Positions 26,592-36,475 of a stretch of DNA of 64,000 bases are shown here, piece after piece. The number at the start of each line of letters is the position of its first letter. The first letter of the stretch is position 1. The DNA lies in NCBI GenBank assembly GCA_041740975.1, contig JBGSKV010000105.1:17813-81812 (forward strand), in the 5' to 3' direction. The notes under the pieces are model-generated. The model was given only the letters and a program-made list of their open reading frames with translations. It ran no database searches and was not told the origin of the DNA. Position numbers and translations under genes: made by a program. The DNA is from JBGSKV01 sp041740975 (GTDB taxonomy: Bacteria > Bdellovibrionota_B > Oligoflexia > Oligoflexales > JALZUQ01).

Positions 26592-26651
26592 CCGCAACCC
26601 GCCGAAAATACCCCTCATTTTACGAAACAAATGCAATTTTTGTCAGTAATT

Positions 26652-28868
26652 CTAATAATTTTTTAACATTCGAAGACGTTCAGAAAGATGCGTCTGCCGC
26701 ATCAAACTATCTTTGGTTTGCACGGCTTTTCGAAGTGCCCTCTTCTCGCCAATAAATACGGCCAGCTCTCTGCCCCGCGTCAGTCCGGTGTATGCCAAAT
26801 TTCTTTGGAGCATGACATAATGCTGCATCGTGAAGGGAATGATGACAACTTTGAACTCACTGCCCTGACTTTTATGTATGGTGATAGCATAGGCAAGTTG
26901 AAGATCATTCACATCTTGTGAACTATAGTAAACAACCCTATCGCCAAACGTCACGACCAACTTTCCACCATCGACACCAACATTTTGAATAAAACCGATA
27001 TCGCCATTGAAAACGCCGAGATCATAATTGTTCGAACATTGAATGACTTTATCGCCTGCACGAAACGTTATCTCTCCCCGGATCAACTGCGGTACATCTT
27101 TACGTGGTGGATTGAACATACTTTGGAGAACTTGATTGATGCGCTTAGTTCCCAAATCACCCCTGTTCATAGGCACAATCACCTGCACATCGCGAACGGG
27201 ATTAAATCCCATATCTTTTAGGGCCCCGCTAAGAATACTCTCCAACTTCTGGATGACTTCATTGGAATTCGGGCACTCCAAAAATTGTAAATCCACTTTC
27301 CCTTCGATCTGCAACTGGTCGGGAAGGTTTGCAAACTCAGGCATTTCACCTTGATTGACGCTGTGAGCCCCCGAAATAATATAAGAGCCTTTGGCTTGGC
27401 GAAAAACTTCCGTTAATTTCAAATATTCAATACAAGTGGATTCGATCAAATCCTGCAGAACGTTTCCAGCCGATACCGCCGGAAGCTGATCTACATCGCC
27501 TACCAAAATGACTTGCGTATGCGCGGACAGCGCTCCCAAAAGTGCCGCCGATAATTTTATGTCCAGCATGGAAGCTTCATCAATAATCAGCGTATCTGCC
27601 ACGATAGGATTATCAGCGTTCTTGCCAAAACCTTCTGGCCCCCACTCTAACAATCTATGGATGGTTTGCGCCTGCTCGCCACCCGTTACTTCACTCATGC
27701 GCTGTGCGGCCCGTCCAGTGGGAGCGGCCAAAACAACGGAACGCCCCATCGCTTTCGCTAAGCGAATGACGGCATTGACGGTCGTTGTTTTCCCAACACC
27801 AGGGCCACCCGTCAGCACGAAAAATTTTGCTGCGGCAGAAAGCTCGATAGCTTGCATTTGTTGCTTACTGAGCTCGATTTTGGCGGCATTGGTGTATCGG
27901 TCCAACCAATCCTGTACCCGCGTCAAATCCGCTCGCAATGGGGTCTGGCAAAGCTTCGTCACTTGTTTAGCGACTTCCACTTCGGCCTCTAGAAGCTCGG
28001 TTAAATAGACTATTCGCCCCTCATCCGACAAATGCTTGGTCACGACAATTGTAAGCATGGCTTCCAACTGCTCTAGACAAGTTTCCATGCGCGCATTGAC
28101 ATCAGCATGATTCAACCCAAGAAGTTCGTGTAATGCATTTTCAACTTGTTCAACCGTTTGGTAACAATGGCCTCGTTCAGATGCGAGCTGCATAACATAG
28201 ACTATGGCGGCCTTGACTCGTTCTGGTGAGTCCGGCTCAATTCCAATGGATTGAGCTATTTTATCGGCTTTTAAAAAGCCTATACCACGCACATCGAATG
28301 CCAATTGATAAGGATTACGACTGATGATTTGAATGGCTTCAGCGCCATAAAGGTCAATTATTCGCTTCGAATAAGCTGGCGAAATTTGATAGGTGTTGAG
28401 AAATAAAAGGACTTCTTTTATCGCTGCTTTTTCTCGCCACGCTTCGATAATAACTTTTATTTTCTTCCGACCGAGGCCCTCAACTTGATGCAGCTTATGG
28501 GGTTCATTGTCCAGTATTTTGAGGGTTTCTTTGCCAAAGACTTCCAAGATTTTATCGGCAGTCTTGTCGCCGATTCCCTTGAACATTCCGGATGCGAGGA
28601 AGCGTTTGATTCCCAGGATAGAATCCGGCTCCATCGCCACACTTCGGATAATCTCAAACTGCTTTCCGAAAGTTGGGTGGCGTTTCCATTTGCCGAAAAG
28701 CTGATAGTTCAAACCAACTTGTGTGTCCGGCAATATTCCCACGGCTGATATGTCAACCCCGCCTTCCAATGCCCGCATCTTAAGAACAGACCAGCCGTTC
28801 TCTTCATTGCGATAGGTGACCCTTTGCAGTTCGGCCTTAATCTCATCTATGGCAGGACCTAACGACAA
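26652..28868 (-). CDS. recD2: RecD2-type 5'-3' DNA helicase
   Basis: 738 residues of a RecD-like SF1B helicase not tied to RecBC. The N-terminal OB/HhH region (about 1-200) has 'GMFKGIGDKTADKILEVFG' and 'HQVEGLGRKKIKVIIEAW' helix-hairpin-helix motifs. Walker A is 'FVLTGGPGVGKTTTVNAV' (about 355), Walker B 'TLIIDEASMLDIKL', followed by 'ILVGDVDQLPAVSAG' (motif III) and C-terminal 'LAYAITIHKSQGSEF' and 'AYTGLTRGRELAVF' (motifs V-VI). No recB or recC is nearby. TTG start with AGGAGA 9 nt upstream. The 230-nt gap before hpf holds no clear gene. Confidence 0.94.
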   Translation of the reverse strand: MSLGPAIDEIKAELQRVTYRNEENGWSVLKMRALEGGVDISAVGILPDTQVGLNYQLFGKWKRHPTFGKQFEIIRSVAMEPDSILGIKRFLASGMFKGIGDKTADKILEVFGKETLKILDNEPHKLHQVEGLGRKKIKVIIEAWREKAAIKEVLLFLNTYQISPAYSKRIIDLYGAEAIQIISRNPYQLAFDVRGIGFLKADKIAQSIGIEPDSPERVKAAIVYVMQLASERGHCYQTVEQVENALHELLGLNHADVNARMETCLEQLEAMLTIVVTKHLSDEGRIVYLTELLEAEVEVAKQVTKLCQTPLRADLTRVQDWLDRYTNAAKIELSKQQMQAIELSAAAKFFVLTGGPGVGKTTTVNAVIRLAKAMGRSVVLAAPTGRAAQRMSEVTGGEQAQTIHRLLEWGPEGFGKNADNPIVADTLIIDEASMLDIKLSAALLGALSAHTQVILVGDVDQLPAVSAGNVLQDLIESTCIEYLKLTEVFRQAKGSYIISGAHSVNQGEMPEFANLPDQLQIEGKVDLQFLECPNSNEVIQKLESILSGALKDMGFNPVRDVQVIVPMNRGDLGTKRINQVLQSMFNPPRKDVPQLIRGEITFRAGDKVIQCSNNYDLGVFNGDIGFIQNVGVDGGKLVVTFGDRVVYYSSQDVNDLQLAYAITIHKSQGSEFKVVIIPFTMQHYVMLQRNLAYTGLTRGRELAVFIGEKRALRKAVQTKDSLMRQTHLSERLRMLKNY

Positions 28869-29099
28869 TACAGGGCTCTCCTTAAGAACTGACCAGGGGA
28901 ATGAGTAAATGGCATTAAAACCTAAGGCTCAAGTGGGCACAAGCGACTTTAGAAAAATTGTAACCATTTGATATTTCTCTCTAATTTAGCCCCAAATTCT
29001 TTTTCGTCGTGGGAGCTGCCTGTAATTTAAAGTTCACCTATGTCATTTGCCGAACGAAGGTAGGAAGCAAGAGAGAAAGACTATAGGAGGAACTTTTTT

Positions 29100-29516
29100 A
29101 TGAGACTTCAGTATGCGTTCAAGAACATGAATGGCCATCCCAAGATCTTAGAGCACTTCGAGGAAAGACTCGAACAAAAAATCGGAAAATACACTGATGA
29201 GATATCGCTGGTCGAACTTGTCATTGATAAAAATAAACATGATTTTCGGCTAAGTTGTTCTATTTCGTCTGAACACGGTTTCTCAACTCATACCAATATC
29301 ACCGCAAAGGACGTCTGGGCTGGTATCGATCAATTACTTCACAAAATAGGCGTACAGGCATCTAAACGTAAAACTCTTCTTAAGGATCATCAGAATCACT
29401 ATCGACAAAGACACAATGATAGTCGGCAGTTTTTTATACCGGAAGACAATGCCATCGATGCCGAAGACATTATGAAGTACGAAGAGACTGCCAGCAAGCT
29501 GCGCAAGGCCTCTTAG
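29100..29516 (+). CDS. hpf: Ribosome hibernation-promoting factor family protein (HPF/RaiA)
   Basis: 138 residues with the short-HPF/YfiA fold in the N-terminal 110: 'MRLQYAFKNMNGHPKILEHF', the helix 'EERLEQKIGKYTDEI', 'FRLSCSISSEHGFSTHTNIT' and 'DVWAGIDQLLHKIGVQASKR'. It binds the 30S decoding site and inactivates ribosomes in stationary phase. The C-terminal 30 residues are a tail rather than the long-form dimerisation domain. AGGAGG lies 9 nt before the ATG, a very strong ribosome-binding site. Confidence 0.9.
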   Translation: MRLQYAFKNMNGHPKILEHFEERLEQKIGKYTDEISLVELVIDKNKHDFRLSCSISSEHGFSTHTNITAKDVWAGIDQLLHKIGVQASKRKTLLKDHQNHYRQRHNDSRQFFIPEDNAIDAEDIMKYEETASKLRKAS

Positions 29517-29541
29517 TTTTTTTAGCCCATTAATCTTAGCG

Positions 29542-29568
29542 GCCCCTCCTACACAGAGGGGCTTTTTT
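29542..29568 (+). terminator. Intrinsic terminator of hpf
   Basis: GCCCCTC / GAGGGGC with a 7-nt loop and a run of six T, 25 nt after the hpf stop. The T-run overlaps the stop codon of the convergent dus gene. Confidence 0.93.
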
Positions 29569-30733
29569 AGTTCGGGCGTCCGCGCCCAGCGTAAATCCAG
29601 TCGTGCTGAGATTGGTGCCGTACCGAAAACGACGTAGACACTTTCGCCTTCTCTCCCAACACTCCAAAAAAAACCGCCGGCGTGCGAGCCCGCAGTACAG
29701 GAAGCATAAAGTACTCTTGTGGCAAACCACTCCGCAAATAATTCCAAAACATTTTCAAATGACCCATTGCCTGCGGTGAAGCTTCAACTGTGAGCAAGCT
29801 CTGGCATATTCCGTTCGCTCGAACAGACAGTTTTTCGTACAAAGTCTGCCACTTTTCGACGTCCGCTCCACAACAACCCGCCTCCATGGCCTCTGCCGCC
29901 ATATCAATAAAAGCCTCTGGGCAGCCAGTGTCGACAGCCCTCGTTACGCTGTCATGCAGAAGTAACCAAACAGCTAAGGACCAATATAACGTCTGATGTG
30001 AAAGATCTAGCGACTTGCTTGCCTTAATTTCTGAAAAAATCCAGGGATTCCGAAGGGCACCACGTCCAACTATGACACTTTCGCACTTCCAGCCTTGATG
30101 TTGTGATGCGAACTGCTGCCAACTATTGATATCTCCCGAACCGCGCACTGGAAAAGGCAATTCATCACTGGCAAAATTTATGAGATTCCAATCCGCCAAT
30201 CCTGTGTATCCATCTTTTCTCGTGCGGCCGTGGACCACTACCCGCTTACAAGCGATATCTTTCAAAGAACTCGTCAACTGCGAAAATCGACTAGGATCTT
30301 CAACCCCCGTGCGCATTTTCACGGACAGTTTCTCCGGGCCAATTTCACCGACAATTGCCTCGACAAATCTGCGAAACTTCTCAGTTTCAGCCAATAAGGA
30401 ACTCCCCGCGCCATTGCCAAAAACAGTTGGTGAAGGACATCCACAGTTCAACTCAACCTCTTCCGTATACTGCAAAAAATACTTAGCGATATCTACGAAA
30501 TCTTGAGGTGAACTCGCCATAATCTGGGGAGTCGCTCGGTAGGGTGTCAAAGATTTGAGTTCGAATATTTCCGGAATAAATAGAGGAGATATTCTTTTGG
30601 CGGGAAAACCGCGCGTGACTCGCAAAAAGGGAGTGCTGCAGAAATCAAATGGCGAAGCCAAGCTAAACCAAATCCTTGCAGGAAAGGTCGTAACACCGTG
30701 CATCGGTGCAAGGCCGATGGAAATCTCGGACAT
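29567..30733 (-). CDS. tRNA-dihydrouridine synthase
   Basis: A flavoenzyme reducing uridines in tRNA D-loops. The TIM-barrel signatures are present: 'GLAPMHGVTTFPARI' at the start (FMN binding), 'EVELNCGCPSPTVFGNGAGS' with the catalytic Cys, 'LSVKMRTGVEDPSRF', 'RVVVHGRTRKDGYTGLADW' and 'VIVGRGALRNPWIF'. Length 388 is slightly long because of the C-terminal domain. Motif NCGCPSP and overall spacing look DusC-like, but I would not fix the subtype. Its ATG overlaps the arsC stop by one base (TAATG), so they are coupled. Confidence 0.92.
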   Translation of the reverse strand: MSEISIGLAPMHGVTTFPARIWFSLASPFDFCSTPFLRVTRGFPAKRISPLFIPEIFELKSLTPYRATPQIMASSPQDFVDIAKYFLQYTEEVELNCGCPSPTVFGNGAGSSLLAETEKFRRFVEAIVGEIGPEKLSVKMRTGVEDPSRFSQLTSSLKDIACKRVVVHGRTRKDGYTGLADWNLINFASDELPFPVRGSGDINSWQQFASQHQGWKCESVIVGRGALRNPWIFSEIKASKSLDLSHQTLYWSLAVWLLLHDSVTRAVDTGCPEAFIDMAAEAMEAGCCGADVEKWQTLYEKLSVRANGICQSLLTVEASPQAMGHLKMFWNYLRSGLPQEYFMLPVLRARTPAVFFGVLGEKAKVSTSFSVRHQSQHDWIYAGRGRPN

Positions 30734-31080
30734 TAGATAAGCTCTAGTACGTTATTAGCTGGACGTGCAATCACCGCTCTCTTGCCACGCAAAACGATGG
30801 GTCGCTGCATAAGCTCAGGGTGTGTATGAATCGCTTGGACAATCAGCTTCGCAGAGTTAGGTTTAACTTTAAGCGTCTTGTATGCTGCCTCGTTGGTCCG
30901 GATCAGTTCACTTACATCACCATCCAGGGCTTCAACAATTTGGTTAAGTTCAGCTGTTGAAAGAGGATTTTTCAAGTATTCCACCAATTCAAATTTCACG
31001 CCTTTAGCTACGAGTAAGGAGACCAGTTCGCGGCTCTTGCTGCAGCGCGGATTATGAAAAACTTTGAATGGCACCGGCAT
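30733..31080 (-). CDS. ArsC-family arsenate reductase-like protein
   Basis: 115 residues of the thioredoxin-fold ArsC/Spx family. The active site is 'HNPRCSKSRELVSLL' (Cys-x-x-Ser, glutaredoxin-dependent ArsC type), with 'FELVEYLKNPLSTAELNQIV', 'LIRTNEAAYK' and 'MQRPIVLRGKRAVIARP' carrying the conserved Arg and Pro. Similar stand-alone proteins (YffB-like) are common without arsenic genes, and no ars genes are nearby, so true arsenate reduction is uncertain. It starts directly upstream-adjacent to ettA's stop in a tight four-gene run. Confidence 0.87.
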   Translation of the reverse strand: MPVPFKVFHNPRCSKSRELVSLLVAKGVKFELVEYLKNPLSTAELNQIVEALDGDVSELIRTNEAAYKTLKVKPNSAKLIVQAIHTHPELMQRPIVLRGKRAVIARPANNVLELI

Positions 31081-32757
31081 TTAAACTCTTTTCAAGTTCA
31101 TGTAGCGCCTATTTTTCTGAATAGCGCCTGATTCGGTTAAACGTTTGATCTTGTCTTCCTCGTAATCAGAGAAGTTACCCTCAAACCAAGATATCTTGCC
31201 ATCACCTTCAAACGCCAAAATATGTGTAGCAACGCGGTCCAAAAACCAACGATCATGGCTGATCACCACAACGCAGCCAGCATAATTAATCAACGCTTCT
31301 TCAAGTGCGCGTAAAGTATTGACATCCAAATCATTGGTAGGCTCATCCAGCAAAATAAGATTAGCCTGTTCTTTCAGAAGATTTGCTAACTGCAATCGAT
31401 TGCGTTCGCCACCCGAAAGGATTTCTACTTTTTTCTGCTGATCATTTCCGGAAAAATTAAATCGACCAACATAGGCACGTGAATTCACTTCTCGTTTACC
31501 TAGCTTTATAGTCTCTTGCCCATCGGTGATCGCTTCCCACACGGTTTTGTTGCCATCCAAGCTCAAGCGCGATTGTTCCATGTAGCCGAGTTTTACCGTC
31601 TCACCGACAGTTAGCTCTCCCGAATCAGGCTTATCCTCTCCGGCCATCAACCTAAAAAGCGTGGTTTTACCCATACCATTCGGACCGACAACGCCGATGA
31701 TGCCGCCTGGCGGCAAATTAAAATTCAACTTATCGAAGAGAACTTTATCACCGTAAGATTTACTGAGATCTTTCGCTTCAATCACGACTTTCCCAAGTCT
31801 GGGGCCCGAAGGAATATAAATATGCAGATCTTCTGCAACCTTTTCATGTTCTTCTTTCAACATGCTCTCGTAAGCAGAAATGCGCGCCTTATTTTTGGCT
31901 TGGCGAGCGCGAGGCGACATCTGAATCCATTCCAGCTCTTTCTGAAGGGTTTTACCGCGTTTATCTTCGGCATTGCTTTCATCGGAAAGGCGTTTTTGCT
32001 TTTGATCAAGCCAAGATGAGTAGTTACCCTTCCATGGCACGCCATGCCCACGATCCAACTCCAAAATCCAGCGCGCGACATTATCCAGAAAGTAGCGATC
32101 ATGCGTCACCGCGATAACTGTTCCTTTATATTGCTGCAAATGGCGTTCAAGCCAGTGGACGGACTCCGCATCCAAATGGTTGGTAGGTTCGTCCAAAAGC
32201 AAAATATCAGGTTCTTGCAAAAGCAATTTACAGAGAGCCACGCGCCGACGCTCACCACCGGAAAGATTATCGACAAGTTGATCGGCAGGCGGACAAGTCA
32301 AGGCCTCCATCGCATAGTTCAATCGATCGTCCAAAGTCCAAGCATCCAATGCATCTAATCTTTCTTGTACGTCCGCCTGGCGTTTCAAAACTTTTTCCAT
32401 CTGGTCGTCAGACATAGGTTCCGCGAAGCTTGCGTTGATTTCGTCGAATTCTTTGAGAAGGACGGCAACTTCACCTGCTCCTTCACGCACAATTTCTCGA
32501 ACGGTTTTTCCAGATTCCAAGTACGGTTCCTGAGGTAGAAAACCGACCGTGTAACCGTCTGACAAATGCACTTCCCCAAGGAACTCTTTATCTACACCTG
32601 CCATGATGCGCAGAAGTGTACTTTTACCGGATCCATTAAGACCTAAAACGCCTATCTTGGCGCCGAAGAAAAATGATAAATAAATATCCTTCATGATTTT
32701 CTTCTGCGCGACTGTTTTACCCACGCCAACCATAGAAAAAATTATCTTTTCGCTCAT
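31081..32757 (-). CDS. ettA: ABC-F translational throttle protein EttA
   Basis: 558 residues with two ABC ATPase domains and no membrane part. First cassette: 'IGVLGLNGSGKSTLLRIMAG' and 'VDNLSGGERRRVALCKLLLQ'; second: 'IGVVGPNGMGKTTLFRLMAG' and 'ILSGGERNRLQLANLL'. The EttA-specific arm and linker regions ('YSSWLDQKQKRLSDE', 'MSPRARQAKNKARISAYESM') match the family, and length is exactly typical. EttA binds the ribosomal E-site and couples initiation to the ADP/ATP ratio. AAGGATGAGAG precedes the ATG. It belongs to the pepN-ettA-arsC-dus run. Confidence 0.95.
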   Translation of the reverse strand: MSEKIIFSMVGVGKTVAQKKIMKDIYLSFFFGAKIGVLGLNGSGKSTLLRIMAGVDKEFLGEVHLSDGYTVGFLPQEPYLESGKTVREIVREGAGEVAVLLKEFDEINASFAEPMSDDQMEKVLKRQADVQERLDALDAWTLDDRLNYAMEALTCPPADQLVDNLSGGERRRVALCKLLLQEPDILLLDEPTNHLDAESVHWLERHLQQYKGTVIAVTHDRYFLDNVARWILELDRGHGVPWKGNYSSWLDQKQKRLSDESNAEDKRGKTLQKELEWIQMSPRARQAKNKARISAYESMLKEEHEKVAEDLHIYIPSGPRLGKVVIEAKDLSKSYGDKVLFDKLNFNLPPGGIIGVVGPNGMGKTTLFRLMAGEDKPDSGELTVGETVKLGYMEQSRLSLDGNKTVWEAITDGQETIKLGKREVNSRAYVGRFNFSGNDQQKKVEILSGGERNRLQLANLLKEQANLILLDEPTNDLDVNTLRALEEALINYAGCVVVISHDRWFLDRVATHILAFEGDGKISWFEGNFSDYEEDKIKRLTESGAIQKNRRYMNLKRV

Positions 32758-32792
32758 CTCTCATCCTTCAAAAAAGTAAAATCTATAAATTT

Positions 32793-35417
32793 TTAACTCT
32801 GCAAACTTTTGTACGCGAGTTCGTAGACATTCTTGGACAAATTCTTGACCGCCAGTATGCGCTCCAACTGAGCTCGAGCCAAATCCTGCCTGAAGTCATC
32901 TAACTTCTTCCAGCGCAGTAGTCCGGTCACCATTCGAGCCCCTACTTGGGGATTCTTTGCGTCTAGCTCTATAACTTGATCCGCCAAAAATTGATATCCT
33001 GAACCATCCGCAGCATGGAAGTAGTAAGGGTTTGCTCTAAAGAACGTTCCTATCAAAGAATAAACGTTGTTAGGATTGGTGAGTTTAAAGGCTGGATGCG
33101 TGACTAAACCTTTGATTTCACTAAGAACCGTAGGAGAGTCTGCCGCTGCTTGCAGCGCAAACCACTTATCAACGACCAATGGCTCTTGCTTCCATTGCTC
33201 AAAAAAGGCCTCCAAAAATTCAGACTTTCGCTTCGAGCGATTATTGACAAGCGCTTCCAATGCGGCGAGCTTGTCGGTCATATTGTTAGCTTTTTGAAAC
33301 TGCTCTTCAACGACGTTAGCATAGGTTTTTCCGAGCGTGGCCAAATACGATAAGTAGCAGTTCTTCAATGCTCTCGCCCCAACTGCGGCGGTCTCATATT
33401 CATAGGGTCGGTTTGTTTTAAGCTTTTCATACTGAGCCATCATTGTTTTTTGATTATGTTCTGCCAACGTTCGCCTTAGGTGCTGATGGGCTTGATAAAC
33501 ACCTTCGACATCGTAAACGTCAAGTTGATCCAAAAGATAAGCTTGCGAAGGAACTCTCAAAAGGCGAGATAAGAGTTCAGGATCATTGTTGTCCTGGCTC
33601 ACTGTGGAGCTAAAACTCGAAAGAAGATCAGCTTCTGTAGTCAATGGGCGTTTAGATTTCAAATCAGCACAAAGTTCTTTGATACTTCTTCGGTAGAGGA
33701 TTTGAGCAGCTTCCCAGCGAGAGAAGGGATCAGTGTCATATCTTACTAGACTGGCTAACTCCGAATTCGAATAAGAATAGTCGACTTTGATCGGAGCAGA
33801 AAATGATCTTAAAAGCGATAGAACAGGCTTTCCTTTTAAATCTGGAAAATTAAATTCTTGCTCCCTTTGAGTAAAACTCAAGACCTCTGTAGTTTTGCCG
33901 CTTTCAAACATGTAAGGGCTATTGCTATCGGGATAAACGAGTCCTACAGCCAATGGTATGTACATCGGAGGTTTTTTCGTCTGACCCGGCGTATCAGGAT
34001 TGGTTTGATAAAGTTTAACTTTTAAGTTTTTTGTTTTTTCATCGTAATAGGACTCTACTTTTACGTGCGGCGTGCCGGCAAGTGAATACCATAGCTTAAA
34101 CTGAGTCAAGTCAACTCCGCTCACTTCAGACATGACAGCCACAAAATCATCACAGGTTACGGCCTGACCATCATAGCGAGCAAAGTATTCATCACATGCT
34201 TTTCGGAAAGTCTCAGGTCCCAACAGCGTATGCAACATTCGGATAACTTCCGCACCTTTGTTATAAATCGTGGTGGTGTAGAAGTTGTTGATTTCCATGT
34301 AGGAATCTGGTCGAACAGGGTGTGCCAGAGGTCCATCATCTTCGGCAAATTGATGGTTTCGCAACATGTCGACATCATCAATCCGTCCGACACCCGCCGA
34401 ACCCATATCGGCGCTGAATTGCTGGTCTCGAAAAACTGTGAATCCCTCTTTCAAGCTTAGTTGAAACCAATCTCGACATGTGACGCGATTTCCTGACCAA
34501 TTGTGAAAATATTCATGACCAACAACTGATTCTATATCCGCGTAGTTTTGGTCCACTGCCGTATCCGGACGCGCCAAAATATACTTAGTATTAAAGATGT
34601 TGAGGCCTTTATTTTCCATGGCGCCGGCATTGAAATCATTGACGGCGACAATCATATAAATATCTAAATCGTACTCCCGGCCATAAACTTTTTCATCCCA
34701 GGCCATAGCATTTTTCAATGACTGCATTGCAAAATCACATTTAGAGACATTCTCCGCTTCCGAATAGAGTTCAAGAGAGACTTTGCGACCGGATTGTGTT
34801 TGGAAACTGTCGCTGATGTGTTTGAGGTCGCCGGCGACGAGTGCGAAAAGATAACAAGGTTTTTTGAAGGGATCTACCCACTTGACCCAATGCCTACCGT
34901 CGGGTGAATCCCCTTTCGCCACAAGGTTTCCATTTGACAATAGAACAGGGCACTTCGTTTTATCGGCATGAATGGTAACTGTGTAAGTCGTTAATACATC
35001 AGGGCGATCTAAAAAATAAGTGATGGCACGAAAACCTTCCGCCTCACACTGAGTGCAATATAAATTCCCTGATTTGTATAGACCTGAAAGTTCGGTGTTT
35101 TTTTGAGGATAAATCTGAACAATTGTCTTTAGGATAAATCGCTTCGGTGGATCGTTTATGATGAGCTCAGCGGGAGTTGCTTTAAATTTACTGTCGGCCA
35201 AAGTTTTTCCATCGACACTTATGGATTCGAGAGACAGATTTTTTCCAACTAAACTCAATTCTTTTGCTTCAGGATTTTCATTTTCGAGATCCAGAATCGC
35301 AGTTACAATTGTCTGCTTTTCCTGAATGTCAAAATTAAGATTCAGACTTTGGACTCGAAAATCAGGTTTGCGATAATCAACTAATTTGACAGCGATTGGT
35401 TCGTTTACGTTTTTCAG
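32793..35417 (-). CDS. pepN: Aminopeptidase N (M1 family, alanyl aminopeptidase type)
   Basis: A zinc aminopeptidase that trims N-terminal residues of peptides in the cytoplasm. 'AGAMENKGLNIF' (GxMEN substrate motif), 'VIGHEYFHNWSGNRV'-like zinc site (seen as SVVGHEYFHNW) and the second Glu in 'LSLKEGFTVFRDQ' are intact, and the sequence is alignable with enterobacterial PepN throughout. The nearest usual start, TTG at 35258, would remove about 53 family residues. The frame stays open upstream to a TAA at 35439-35441 and reads 'NEPIAVKLVDYRKPDF', matching the family N-terminus. A CTG at 35417 gives 874 residues, against 870 in E. coli; I therefore place the start there. No ATG, GTG or TTG lies in that stretch. 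Confidence 0.93.
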   Translation of the reverse strand: MKNVNEPIAVKLVDYRKPDFRVQSLNLNFDIQEKQTIVTAILDLENENPEAKELSLVGKNLSLESISVDGKTLADSKFKATPAELIINDPPKRFILKTIVQIYPQKNTELSGLYKSGNLYCTQCEAEGFRAITYFLDRPDVLTTYTVTIHADKTKCPVLLSNGNLVAKGDSPDGRHWVKWVDPFKKPCYLFALVAGDLKHISDSFQTQSGRKVSLELYSEAENVSKCDFAMQSLKNAMAWDEKVYGREYDLDIYMIVAVNDFNAGAMENKGLNIFNTKYILARPDTAVDQNYADIESVVGHEYFHNWSGNRVTCRDWFQLSLKEGFTVFRDQQFSADMGSAGVGRIDDVDMLRNHQFAEDDGPLAHPVRPDSYMEINNFYTTTIYNKGAEVIRMLHTLLGPETFRKACDEYFARYDGQAVTCDDFVAVMSEVSGVDLTQFKLWYSLAGTPHVKVESYYDEKTKNLKVKLYQTNPDTPGQTKKPPMYIPLAVGLVYPDSNSPYMFESGKTTEVLSFTQREQEFNFPDLKGKPVLSLLRSFSAPIKVDYSYSNSELASLVRYDTDPFSRWEAAQILYRRSIKELCADLKSKRPLTTEADLLSSFSSTVSQDNNDPELLSRLLRVPSQAYLLDQLDVYDVEGVYQAHQHLRRTLAEHNQKTMMAQYEKLKTNRPYEYETAAVGARALKNCYLSYLATLGKTYANVVEEQFQKANNMTDKLAALEALVNNRSKRKSEFLEAFFEQWKQEPLVVDKWFALQAAADSPTVLSEIKGLVTHPAFKLTNPNNVYSLIGTFFRANPYYFHAADGSGYQFLADQVIELDAKNPQVGARMVTGLLRWKKLDDFRQDLARAQLERILAVKNLSKNVYELAYKSLQS

Positions 35418-35554
35418 AAGGCAACCCCAAAGTATTCGTTAAAGAACGCATTTTAGGGGCCCCCTGACGAAAAGACAAGCTCACAAACGAGGCCATGCCT
35501 GAAGTCTTAGGCTGCTGTTATTACGAATTTTTATGGAAGCTGCTGTGCTTAAAT

Positions 35555-36475
35555 TTAGCGGCCAGCAAAATAGTAAATTTTAATAGAACTTCCACTTTTT
35601 GGCTCGTATCCATCTTTAAATACGATTGAGTTGGAAGAAGCATGGTAAGTGTAGCCATAATCGGGAACCAACTTGCCATCGACCAAAACACGAAAACCAT
35701 CTTTATCGACAGCCTGTTTTGAAAGACGGAACGAGCTCAAGGCGACTTCACTTAAGATAGACTTTGCCAATGCATCTAACATGGCATTCCAATCATCCGT
35801 GCAAAGGTCTTGAATGAGGCCCGAATGCTCAGAGTCCTTGGATAAGTCTTGGTAAACCGATCCAACGTTTTCAATGATACAACTTTCGCTGTTTTCACCT
35901 TTAGTCAAACCTACGAATCCATTGACATGAATTTGACTGTAGCCAAGCGATTTAGCGTCATCTTTGAAACTATCTGAAGTCATATCCAAGCTGTCATCGT
36001 CAGTTATAAAAATAAGGTGTTGAATCGCTTCTTTACGCGGCTGTAAAGTTGAATCGTATTTGTGGCTCAAAAAATCAACCGAACGTTTTAGGCCGTCGAA
36101 GCTTTGGACATTTTGTTTCACATGAGAAAACTTTGGATTGGAGCTTACACTCGCAGGAAAATCAAAATTTGTACCTATAAAGAAAACTTGGAAATCCAGT
36201 TTGGAGCTCAAAGGTACGAACGCGTTCACAAACGATTCCATATTGGCTTCTAGCTTTTCCATCTCTTCATACATGCTGCCGCTGGTATCAACCACAAATG
36301 ATATATCGACTGGACGGTATCCGTCGGTGACTCCACCAACAAAACTATCTACAAGTTGCTTCTTAGTGACAACGTCACCAGTATCTCCAGAAAACTGTGC
36401 TTCGGAGCCTGAGCCGCAAGCGGTTAAAGAGGCACTGATGAATAGGCTACTTATGAATTTTGATCGCGACATCAT
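35555..36475 (-). CDS. VWA-domain lipoprotein
   Basis: 306 residues. A signal peptide with lipobox 'SASLTAC' (Cys at about 20) indicates a lipoprotein. A von Willebrand factor A domain follows (about 50-240) with a MIDAS 'ISFVVDTSGSMYEEM' (DxSxS), a Thr-bearing strand and 'QHLIFITDDDSLDM' (Asp), so metal-dependent ligand binding is plausible. The C-terminal ~80 residues are beta-rich ('FRVLVDGKLVPDYGYTYHAS', 'SGSSIKIYYFAGR'). The ATG at 36475 is used because AGAGGA lies about 8 nt upstream. Likely a surface adhesion or sensor protein; the partner is unknown. Confidence 0.82.
   Translation of the reverse strand: MMSRSKFISSLFISASLTACGSGSEAQFSGDTGDVVTKKQLVDSFVGGVTDGYRPVDISFVVDTSGSMYEEMEKLEANMESFVNAFVPLSSKLDFQVFFIGTNFDFPASVSSNPKFSHVKQNVQSFDGLKRSVDFLSHKYDSTLQPRKEAIQHLIFITDDDSLDMTSDSFKDDAKSLGYSQIHVNGFVGLTKGENSESCIIENVGSVYQDLSKDSEHSGLIQDLCTDDWNAMLDALAKSILSEVALSSFRLSKQAVDKDGFRVLVDGKLVPDYGYTYHASSNSIVFKDGYEPKSGSSIKIYYFAGR

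Noticed and set aside
28909..28971. 20-codon open frame (MALKPKAQVGTSDFRKIVTI) between recD2 and hpf
   Set aside because: It has only a distant AGGGG, no terminator or promoter, and could be a chance frame. Too short to support as a gene without comparison.
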